This document shows positions 50,901 to 62,900 of a stretch of 64,000 bases of DNA, one piece after another. Source of the DNA: Cinclus cinclus (taxonomy: Eukaryota > Chordata > Aves > Passeriformes > Cinclidae). Under the pieces are notes generated by a model. That model saw nothing but the letters and a program-made list of their open reading frames with translations, ran no database searches and was not told the DNA's origin. The stretch covers positions 110,295,872-110,359,871 of the forward strand of contig NC_085047.1 in NCBI RefSeq assembly GCF_963662255.1. Direction: 5' to 3'. Numbering within the stretch: position 1 is the first letter of the stretch; the number at the start of each line of letters is the position of its first letter. A program made the translations under genes and the position numbers.

Positions 50901-53900
50901 TATTTTTATTTTTTGCACATTGACTTTTGGTATCCATTTAGTATAAACACAATGAAAATAGGAGTTTTGCTGTTAACATCAATATTTCAAGCTCCTTTAT
51001 TATTGCACATTAATGAGTGTCTGGTAACTAATGTGTAGTAATATTAAAGGTTAAATGATTGTGTCCCAATGGCAACATCATATTAACCTAACCTTAGATG
51101 CTTAAGGAAAATTTTAATTGCATGTAGACTTTGTCTTAATAGTAGAAAACATTCTAGAAACTCTTGTCAGGTCAGCTTTTTTCCTAAAAAAAAGAAATTG
51201 TGCCTATAAAATTGTGCCTAAAGACAATCATTTTGCCTTTGAGTCCATCGAAGCAGTGGATCAAAATAGCATCTGAAGTGTTGCTCATGATCACTGTTAT
51301 AGCTCACAGCTCATAACTCTGGTTATTTCAATTATTAAGCTTTTCAAAGTTGTTGTTAACCAATATGGATCTGTGTGCAAATGTACTGTGTGTGCATGTG
51401 GCTGAGAAAGGAGAGAAGTAAAGAATATCTAACACAGAACACTGTAGCCTTCTGCTGATAAAGCTTTGGTTTTACTGTACTGTGTGAGATTGATACAAAT
51501 GCATAATACTGTGAATATAAGTACACACTCCAATATCTTTAATTCCACAAAACACCCCATCTTGGTTCTGTTTGTTCCTTTAGTTGTTTGATCATATGTA
51601 TTTCCCAAATAACTAGTGTTCTTATTTTCTGTTACCCTTTGTGAATGAAGTTCTCTGTCTAGAGGTAACATCTTGGGTAACCACTAAAATAGACATCCAG
51701 TCTTTTGCTGGATTTGCTGCTGCCTCATTCTGAGTAAGGAGGTTGGTAGGGATGGAATGAAACAGAATTAGAAAGTTTCTTGAAGTGAAAACTGGATGTT
51801 CTGAGTATATGAAGTCCTGTATGTTTTCTTTTTTCATGTTTCCATCCATTTGTTTTTCTGGCTGGGTATTTGAGTGTTTTTAACACAAGTCGTGTTTGAA
51901 GTGACCCTCAACTATTGTAGTAAATTCTGCATGTTACGAAATTTAATCTTCTGAAAACCACGGTGCTTAGCAGCCCAAATTCTGTTGGTTGCAGATAACA
52001 AAATTATTGGCAGGGTGTTGGTGGCTTCTGTCTTTTAAACCCAGATGGACACTGATCTTTCGCCAGTGAATCAATTTATCTGTTGCTGTTATGTCTGCAG
52101 TGAAATGTGGTTATCAGCTGCAAAGATCACTGTCAGCTGATGCTAAAACTGGGATTTCTTGCCTTCCCCACTGTTCTCTAAGGTGTGGCACTACTGGGGA
52201 GAGCTGTAGCCATCTAGTATGGACACCCTCTTTCCCAGGAAGGATGAGAATTCCTACCTGTAATCCACTCAACTAATTCTTAGGTCTGCTTGTTTCAGTG
52301 TTGAAAGAAAGGAGAACAATTTTGAAATAGCACCTTTCTTTAGGGCAGGCTGTGGGTTCAGGCTGAGTGGCAATGAGGAATGCTGCTCTTTCCCCTGACA
52401 CCCACTTGTTTTCTTTTTTTTTTCCTCTTTACCGTGGAAGAGCAGTTCTGGTTTATGCAGTCAAGATCAGTGCTCTGATCTACAGCTACACAGCTGAGAC
52501 ATTTAGAGAGTGTTTTGCAGAGGTGATAGGAAGTGATAAGTCCCTAGGCTCTAGAATTTGGTAATGTTCATGGCATGTGGGTTTTGCTCTGAATTTTCTC
52601 TTGCAGTGTGCTTTTGGCATCTGAATATTTCTAGTTGTTGTTGTCTAGTTGTTGTTTAAGAGCAGCATTTTTTGTCAGGTCTTGATAAGACACCTTACTT
52701 GCAATCTATTTAATTATTTTGGATATTTCCTGACTTGAATTTTTCTGGGGGTTTTTAGGTTATATGCTCTGTGTAACAGCTTTTTTTTTTTTTGCTCGCA
52801 CCAACATTTTTCCACATAGTTATTGTTAGAAAAAAATCAATACTGTTTTTAGGGTTTTTAAGTATTGAAATAATTGATGTAATTATTGACTAGTCTACTT
52901 TGACTATGGTATTGAGTTTTACTTGGTGTTTTAATGCTAAATATAGGAAAGAATATCAGATGGCTGTGGGAGAAACCAGGGTGACATATACTGTAGTTAT
53001 ACTGCTGTTGAGGGTCTGTAGTGTGCATTTTGGGCAGGTGTTTATTCATCTTCTGTTTTGCTGCAGATGTTGTCCCTCCAGCACACTGAGCTACTCACAT
53101 TGCTTTGACGTTTTCCATACATACTGTAACCATATAATCCTCATAAATTAGCTGCTTTAGTAACTGGTAGAAGCTGTTGATATGTCAGAAGATAGAAAAA
53201 TATTGTCAGAAACTTAATCTGTGTTCTGTTTGAGATGTTGGAAAATTTGGATCTTGCATCCAAGACGTGTCTCCTAAATTGATTTCTGAACTCTTTAGTG
53301 CAAAGCCTCTTTCTTTTCCTCTAACACTTGCATTTGAATTTCAGTCAAACTCAGCGAAGTCCTCACGTGTTTTACCGACATGACTTAATCAATCAACTGC
53401 AGCACAATCACGCCCTCGTTACCCTGGTTGCAGAAAACCTCTCTGCCTATATGGAAAGCATGAGGCAGTATGCTAAAGGTGAGTTTTCACATCAGAGTTG
53501 CTTTGTGGAGTATAGGAGTACTCCAGTTGAAAATGGAGTTAAAGGTAAATTCCCATAATAACTGTTAAGTTTATTTGTTTGATTTTCAAGGATCTTTGGG
53601 GTTAATAGCCTTTGTGGTAACTGATTGGGTAAGAAAAGGCTTAAAATACTATTTTTCTTTTTAATAAATGAAGATGTGTGTTTTGCAGCAGAATATGAGA
53701 AAATGGCATCCATTGTTTATCTGTGGATTGATCAAAATCATCTTGCACTACTGAGACTAGGGTAGTTATTTTTGTGGAAGATTCTAGTAGGGAAACTTCA
53801 AATTTTGAATTTTGAAGGCTTCTTTGAGAGGTATTTTTAATCCCCTCAGTTTGCAGCGAATATTTAAAATTTATCAGTGAGAAGGACTTCAAACCACAAG

Positions 53901-56900
53901 GATACCATTTCTTTTTCCCATGTAACTTCTGTTCAGCCTCTCTCACCATATTTGTTATTAGCAGCACTTGGGCAGCACATTGTGTTAGTATTTTTGTATT
54001 TTAGGCTAAATCCAGCTCTTTACTGATGAATTTATGCTCTTACTCTGGGTTAACTTCTAGCTACTGAGGTAGGAGCGTGGAAGTGAAGGAGAATGGTGGA
54101 CCAGCAAACTCAATACACTGGACCACAGTTCTTTAAATATGAACTTATGCCAACAGAAGTGAAAGGAGGATATTTACACCCCTCCTTACCTTCGATTGAC
54201 TTTATTGACTGGAACCAATGACTGTTCTACCCTGGCCTTAAAACAGTCTGGCAGCCTTTCTGTTGCATCTCAGAAGTTACACAGTGTGTTCTGGAGGGAT
54301 GAAATATAGGTAATTTGGAGAAGACAGGATATTTGCATATTGGAAAGCTTGTATCTACCTACCAGTGCAGAGAAAAGTAGCCCTTTGGAATTCATGTGTT
54401 TTGTAGTATTAAATATGCATTTATCTATCGATCTATATATAGATACATGGAATTTATGTAAGAGATACCAAAATACGTACTTGAGGACTTGTGTAAATAG
54501 GGGTGCTCTGTATAGGTGGTCACTTCAGCAAGGTGTGGGCCAGTGAGAATAACATTCAGTTAAATCTGCTTACTGCAGCTGTATTTCTCTATTCAGGAAT
54601 ACATGGTGTACAGGAATACATAAATTACCGTAATCTAAGTCCCTTAACTAATAATAGCATTGCACTAATTAATGTTAAAATAATTGTAAATTATTTGGTC
54701 TGTTCTCACTATTAGTGTAGGAACTCTTTTTAATGTACCTTATTTTTTAATTCTCAAGCCAAAAGGTCATTTTTGAAAATGTTGTGTACCTATCACATTG
54801 TTGAGGGAAGAAGAATTAAGCTGATGTCTTGCATAATTCTTCTCCTTTCCCAAAAACCCACATTGCCCTGCCCCTCCCCATCTATAGTGACTCAGTTAAG
54901 CAGTAATACAAACACCTTCAATGCAGTAGGAATTACAAGTGTGTAAAGGGTTTAAATTTAATCTAATTACAAAGCAATTAAATTGCTCTTTCTTGAGATG
55001 AAGCTGCTGCAGAAGTTCTCATTTGTATCAGAGTACAAAAGCAGATGAATAATAGTGTGGGTTTTTTTATTAGGTACTTTATTACATTATTAAGGGCAAC
55101 CAGGAAATCTTCCTCATGCTCCAGATACTGTGCTCAGACTGTAATCCACAGTTCCTGTGCAAAAACTCTTTAATTTTCTGTTTTATATGCTAAATAGAGC
55201 AGAACATAGAGTACTGTGAAGTTTGTCTTCCATGCCTTCATGGAGGGAGAGAAAATATGCCAGGGGGCCATATAAATGAAAGGGAATAAATGAAAGGGGA
55301 AGAAAAAAGATTATGCATGTGAAGACAGAAAGAACTGGAAGCCATAGAATTAAGCTTGGCTGGAGAAGGTGAATGAGAGAGGGAAAATTCAAGGCAAAGA
55401 TCCAAACAGCACAGGTTAAACAAATGCCATAGAAATAAAAAATCTGGTTGTCGACAGATAGTCTTGGCACTTAACACTGCAATTACTATGTAATTTGGAT
55501 ATTTTAAAATTAATCTTGAATTTGCCATATGTTTGTTTTCCTTTGAGTCTTCCCTAGCTGTGTTCAGTGATGGAGAACAGTGTTCCTGTTCTTTGTTATT
55601 CACCAGTGCATAGTGTTTTCTGGGATCCTCCGCTTTTATATGTTTGCCTTTTTAAGGTTAAAGAGAAGCCTAATCTATGTTTCTGAATTTTTTCCATGCT
55701 CTGTGATTTTCCCTTCTATTGAACTCATCCTTTCCTTCAGCTCTGCAAAGTCCTCCATGAGATGAGACACCTGCTCTTGGATTCTGTTGTCTTGAAAGAA
55801 GTCGCAGTTTGATTTTTTCAACAATTTATCAAAGATATTTTGAAATTTTTTAAAGATTTTTTTATCAGTTCTCTTTTATTTCTGTTTTTCTGCAGTCAAA
55901 AAATCCAAAGTGTTAATGAAATGGATTTGTAGAAACTTTACCATATGATCTTCTGTGTGTGTTTATCACTGATTATACTTAAATTTTCAACCAGTTGTTT
56001 TCTGCTCCAATATGTAAGAGGAGTGTTTAAGGAGATCATGCTTTGACTTGCTGTGGGATGTACAAAGTAGAAAATAAATCTGGGAAATGTAGAAAGAATG
56101 TGATATAGAAAATATTTAGGAAAGTGCAATTTTTTTTGTAGTTCATAGTTTTTCAGAATTCTGAAGTACATCCACACTGCCTTTTCTGCAGCTGGCTGGT
56201 TTGAGTTCTCCTGTCTTTGCCACTATTGATGTAGAGTCTGTGAATTAAACTCTAGTCAGGAAGAAAAAGCACAGATAGTCCCCACAGTGAAAATAAACAC
56301 CACCACCTCTCCCTCAACAAATCAAAATCAAACAAAAAACTCACAACACCTGGATATAGAGAGGAGTATTTATATTTCTTTTTCTCTTTATTTTGAAACA
56401 CTGATGTACTTCCTTTCCTCTCCTGCCTGATATAATAGGAGATACTGATTTTCACCTCTAATGATAAATTTTAGTATTAGTCTTGATGTTGTCATGAGAT
56501 GGTCTCTACCATGTCTGTTCACCTTAGTTAAAGGTCATCTGTGCACCTTTGCAAATAAGAAATAAAGCATTAATTAGTTTATAATGGAGCTGTCATAATG
56601 AATATGTGTCATGATGAAACACTGCTAGTACAGATCAAGGTAATGCAAGTGCAGATCTAGATTGTATCTTTAAAAAATCTAAACAACAGACAGCCACCAA
56701 ACAAAACCACAGCAAAACTGTGCTCCTATGAACAAAATTGCTGTTTGTTAAGAAAATATTATGCTGCACTTAGACAAAATGCAAGTAAAAGTCTGACTTC
56801 ATGCCTTACTTTCAAAAGACAGCTTCAGTTCCAAGCTTGTCAGCATTACAGGCATTTGGGGTTTAAGTTTGGAAACTTGCAGCAAATAAAGTTGTCTTAC

Positions 56901-59900
56901 ACTCTTCCTCTGAGTGATGCTGTGTACATAGCTGTATAAAGGTGGTCAAGAAATGGAGTCATGACTTCCTCTGGAGAGGAAGAAGCCTGAAAAATAGAAA
57001 AATGAAGTTTTTGAAAAGATGTTGTGTAATAAAACTAAAGCATCCTCAGAAAAAAAAGCAGTAGATAATTGAGTTATGTGCTTGGTATATTTCTATATTC
57101 AGCTGACTTCTGACTTCAAACTGACTACTTGAAAATAGGAAAAACTGATTTGAATAAGTAGGGTTTAAGTTCTTAATTGTTCTTAAATGCTTCCTTTATA
57201 TTGAACAACGAGCACATGTATCTGCACGTAATTTTGATTATAGACCTCAGCAGTCTGTGCTCAGCTTAGGAAGAAGCAATAACTGGTAGCTGACTGCTGA
57301 ACTCTATTTGTACACCTTACTGAAAATGTACTAGGTTTAGATTATATTCAGAGTAACCAGTTTTCAAAGACATCCTGTCTTCTGCAGTCAGCATCACTCT
57401 TCTGAATGTGTTGTCTAATAAAATGTTTTATTTGCAGAGCATGGTGAATATGATCCTCAAACTGTGAGACCAGGAAGCCGATACAGTCATGTGCAGGAAG
57501 TTCAGGAACGACTTAACTTCTTACGGTGTGTTTTATCTTGAAGTTTGTTTAACTTCTTTAAGAATACTTTGAATGCTTTTTAAAGAAAAACCCTTTGCAT
57601 TTCTTTCTCTTCTATAGCTCTAATTTGTTCTGTTAACTTCTTTCAAAACTCAGATGCAAAAATACAGTGAATGCTTTTGGTTTGGTTAGTTTTTTTCCTG
57701 GAGGGCTTTTATGCTACCGTTGGAATATTCAAATAAAGTTTCTCAGACTCTTTGGAATCCATGGCTCTTGTTCTGCACTAAGATTTGTATTTTTTTTTCC
57801 TGTCATTGTGCAGAACCTGACTGACTAAATATAGTGTGTGGTGGATACAGTTATATTCCTATTGGAGCAACTTAGTTTAAAAATTAAAATGTTCCAAGTA
57901 GGGTATGGCCATGTGTTCTTGTTTGTATCACAGCAGATTTAAATCCATGATCATAAACTGACATATACTTTTGTCAGTCACTGATGTTGCATTGGCAGCA
58001 ACTGAGCCCCAGAAAGAAAGTGCAGTAAAAAGATTGTTTGGATTATTTTGGCCAGCTCCTTTTGGAGTAAAATAAGAAAGCAAAGAATCTCTGCTCATCA
58101 TAGAACTGTAGAATGTTGATGCTTTTTAGGCTAAGTCTCTCTCAGCTTTTTCCTATGTGGTTTTAACCTTGTTATAGATGAGTAAAAATACTTGAACCAT
58201 CAAGTTCTGAACTATTTTTTCCTTATTTTCTAAAGGAGATTTTATTTTACTTATAAAAATTTTACCAAGAATTCTCATTAACTAAGCTGAAGTGTCAATT
58301 GTTTAATGAAATTATGCAATTGCTTATGGATAGCAGACTTAATGTATCACTCCTGCATGATAGAAATTGTAACTTCCTTACATTTGCGTTCACTATTTGT
58401 TAATGTACATGAATGAAATTTCATAATTAAATTTATGAAGTCCCGTGGATGTTAAATGTAGAGTATGTATGTAACAATTTCTGAAAAGCAGTGCCATAAC
58501 TCAGTCCCTGATTTCTTTTACATAAAAAAAAATTTGAATGAAAAAAATTAATCTAAAGAACTTGAATTATAATTTGTTCCTCCTGAAACATCTTTAGTGT
58601 TAGCTCTCAGAGTTGAAGTTCATAATAATTATTTCATAATAATTGAACACAAATGTAAAACTTGCTTAAATAAAAGGAAAAATTTCCAGTTCATTGATTC
58701 ATGGCTCTGCTCCATGCTATTGATACCCTTTTTGCAATTTTTCTAAAGCAAGTGTTAAAACATAGTGAATGATTGCAGAATTAATTTATTCTCATATGTC
58801 GTGCCCTGATTTTTAATCTAAATAGCTTACATTAGTAAATGTGCATTTCTTTTTGTATAAAATGTAAACAATGCTTGGTATTTTTGTATAAGGCACTTTT
58901 TTACTGAATTGTTTTATTTTTTTGTTTGGAATAAAAAAATCTTGATCCATTCAAAATTACTAAGATATCATTGGGCTAATTATGAGTGGACTGATGATGT
59001 AAATAAAGTTTTCATACTTGTGATATATACATGTATAAAGTTCATATCCAACTTTGTGCTTGTACTTTTTACTGAATTGTAACTCTGGATGTCTCTCAGA
59101 CAGTGCTGTTAATTGTCTCTTTGTTTTGCTCAAGATTTTTATTGAAGGATGGTCAGCTGTGGCTCTGTGCCCCTCAGGCGAAGCAAATATGGAAGTGTTT
59201 AGCTGAAAATGCGGTTTATCTTTGTGATCGCGAAGCCTGTTTTAAATGGTATTCCAAACTAATGGGGGATGAACCAGACTTAGACCCTGACATTAATAAG
59301 GACTTCTTTGAAAATAATGTGCTTCAGCTGGATCCTTCCCTATTAACAGAAAATGGAATGAAATGTTTTGAACGTTTCTTCAAAGCTGTGAACTGTCGAG
59401 AAGGAAAGCTAGTAGCAAAGAGACGAGCCTATATGATGGATGATCTGGAATTAATAGGATTAGACTACCTTTGGAGGGTGAGTTAATTGAAGGAAGCATC
59501 TGAAAGGTTAACTGCTAAGACTTTCTCAGTCTCTTTATGTTTTCAGGAATGTGTAATTTATTAGTAATGAACTGAAATTACAAAAATCTACTTTTTCCAA
59601 CTAAATGCATGGCTTTTGACTCCACTGTCTTCCCAGCAAGTATGGAAGTTGGTAACTTTGCAGACTGATGTTTAATGGAAAGTTATTTGAAACATAAGTA
59701 TATTTATATATGCATATGAAATTTAAAAATTGCTTATACTGTTGAAGAAAAGATGAATTATCTGCAGATTTCTCTTTTCTTCACATGCACGTTATAATTG
59801 AGCTTTGTTTCATGCACTTCATAACCTGTTCCATGGCATTCTTTCTGGTGTGGTAAACTGGAGTGATTGTAGATCAGACCAAGTTATCGCTGGTCTGATT

Positions 59901-62900
59901 GTTCTTCTTAAAACCAGAACCTTTTGGCTAAACATGGTGATTTTCTAGGAACTGTAGATTGCATATAACCACCTATTGTCTATATATAGAATCTCCCTTT
60001 TCTATTGGAAGGTTGAAGCTTCATGGAGCTTGCCAAATCTGTTGGTGAAAACCATGAGTATCTAAACTGGAACCTAATCTTTTTCAGAGTATTTCTCGTT
60101 CTCAAGAGCTACATTAGAGCCCAGTTAGAGCAGCATTAGTGGCGCACTGTGACATGGTTACCATGGCTGTGTGTTTGTAAAATGTGTATAGAAGCAGTCT
60201 CCAGTAATTTTGGTTGTAGCTTGTTGAAGGGTTGGGTATTTTAATCCTGGTGATAATACTAGATGCCAATTTTTGTATAAATAAGTTCACATGGTGTCTG
60301 TGAACAGAATCCCCACAGAATGTCAGCCTGTTTTAGTTTTGGGAATCAACTTATTTTGGTCAGCATGGGAAAACTCCTGAAGCTTCAGCTCGGTACCCTG
60401 CAGGGGTTGTGTGTAAACCCACTGTCAGAACTGGTGACTAGTAATTAAAATTTAGATTATCAGGTTAGAAGCAGAATTCATTTGCTTCTATTCCTTCTAC
60501 TCATTCACAACCATTTAAATATTTGGAAATTCTGTCTGGTGATGCAGATTGTTGAAGCATCTGGAAAAGTTGTTTTCTTATTCTCCGAAACAAGCAAAAA
60601 TTTGAGATACTATGTGAACATGAACATATAAACACTACTTTTACTCTGTTTATAGGAGATCAGCCTTTCTTGCTATCTCTGAATTTCAAAACTAGTTAAT
60701 TATTAATTTTTTGCTCATGTAATCATTTTAAGTGTAAGTTGTATTGACTGTATTTTGTAACTAAGCATTTTAGTCCCTTTCCCCTCATAAGATAATTAGG
60801 CATACTGCTCTGTCGAGATACTTATGTAGTAGTGTTGGTTTTCATTTTTCTGCCAGCAAGTTTTCAGAGGTGCTAATTCTTTTTTTTTGTTTTTTTTCAA
60901 TTGTGCTAGGTTGTGATTCAGGGAAATGATGACATCGCAAACAGAGCAATAGACCTTCTTAAAGAGATATATACTAATCTTGGCCCAAGGTTACAAGTCA
61001 ATCAGGTAAGAAAAAGCAACAGGAAGACTGGAATAGAATAAAAAAAGTCTTAAAAATCAGTTAGGTGATATGTTTATAGTTGAAAGGAAAACAGAAAATA
61101 GTTTCTGTGTTTTGTAGGGTGAGTCCAAACATCAAATTCTGGGCAGATGCAGAGATAAAGTTTTTTCTCGTATTTGCAAAACGAGCTCTCATTAACTTTT
61201 CATACTAAGTTCATCTGCTGTATTTGCTCTTGCTATCAGAAAGCAGTTAATGTCACTTGAAGAAAGCCTTTAGTTGCACTGCAGGTTGTGACACTTACTC
61301 ACACGAGTATGTTCAGTGGCTGGGTTTGTGGGGTGTTGTCACAAGCTAATGTAATCTCTTTTTGCTGGCATGTCCCTTACAAAAGGTCACTGAGTTTCTA
61401 CGTAATGGTCAAGCTGAGGTCTAGCAAATCAGATATTATCTCTCTGCATTAATATTTGCTGGGAGCTGTGGTTCAATGGACAGAGAAGAGTTACTGGGTT
61501 TCTGTAAGGTCAGGGAAAAGGATGTCATCCCCAGGGTCCTTGACAGGCTTGAGAAGTGGACCCTTGGGGACTTTGTGAAGTTCAGCAAAGCCAAGTGCAA
61601 GGTCCTGCAGCAGGGTTGGGGCAATCCCAGGCACAAATACAGGCTGGGGGATGAACAGCTCAGGAGCAGCCCTTCAGAGAAAGACTTGGGGGTGTTGAAA
61701 AAGCCAGAAAGCCACCTGTGTCCTGGGGTCCGTCAGCAGCTGCATGCGCAGCAGGTCCAGGAAGGGGGGGTTCTTTCCCTCTTGTCTGCTCTGATGAGAC
61801 CCCACCTACAGTGCTGCATCCAGCTCTGGGGCCCCTAATGTGGGAAGGATGTGGACCTGCTGGTGTGAGTCCAGAAGAGGCCATGAAAATAATGACAAGG
61901 GGCTGGAGCATCTCTGCTAAGACCTGGAGAAAAGAAGACTTTCAGGAGACCATGGAGGTCTTCCAGTACTTACAGGGTGCTGCAAGAAAGCTGGGGAGGG
62001 ACTTTAGACAAGGGCATATACTGACAGGACAAAGGGAAAGCTTTAAACTGAAAGAGGGTAGATTTCATTTGGATATTAAGAAGAAATTATTCCTGTCAGG
62101 GTGTTGTGTCTCTGGCACAGGTTGCCAGTGAAGTTGTGGGTGCCCTGCCTTTGGAAGTGTTCAAGGCCAGGTTGGATGCGACTGTGAGCCACCTGGCCTA
62201 GGTTGTTGCCCATGGCAGGGAGGTTGGAACTGGATGATCTCTGAGGTCCTTCCAACCCAAACCTTCATGTAATTATGTGGCTGCACAAATTTAGTGGAGG
62301 AATATTGTCCTTTGGAGAATCTCCAGTTGATAACTTGCCTGGTGTATTTCTTAAAACTCTGGTATTCTACTTGTCTTCAAAAACACTTTCATAATCTTCA
62401 GAGCTGCCAGGTCCAGCACAGCTGCTCTAGATGGTGAATTCACAGCCATTCAAGCTGTATCTTCCTCCAGTGGCAGATGGCTGGAGGCTTCTGTCTTGCT
62501 GTAGGTCTGGGCTTACTAAGCACACATCGATGTGTCCATCTGCACATGCTTGGCTCTGACACTTCCAGAAGTGTTGGATTTACATGGCACACAAGAATTC
62601 TTTAACATGGTCTGAGAAGAAGAGAAAGTGAAGGTCCAGTTCAGTGTTCTCTGTCCAAACTTTAACTTTTTCTGTTTACATACAATATGGTTATAGCTGC
62701 TGATGATGTGAGATTATTGAAGTGCACACGAAATTAGAGCTATTTATTGATGGGAATTGCTGGAATAAAACAACTTTATTGAGTAACTTACCTGTTACGG
62801 TTTAGGGGATTTTTTTTTCTGTACCATTGGGTCATCCTTCTGAAAAGATGGATTCTAATATGTCTTAATTATACCAATTCATTAATGTAATTAGGTAGTG

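Noticed and set aside
61476..62131. 120- and 137-codon + strand frames in intron 17
   Set aside because: Both fall in or largely in a sense CR1 copy and carry its RT C-terminal phrases. They are not USP9X exons: exon 17 joins exon 18 in frame without them.
62698..62800. TGATGAT motif suggestive of a box C/D snoRNA
   Set aside because: No matching CTGA box at the proper distance and no terminal stem were found.
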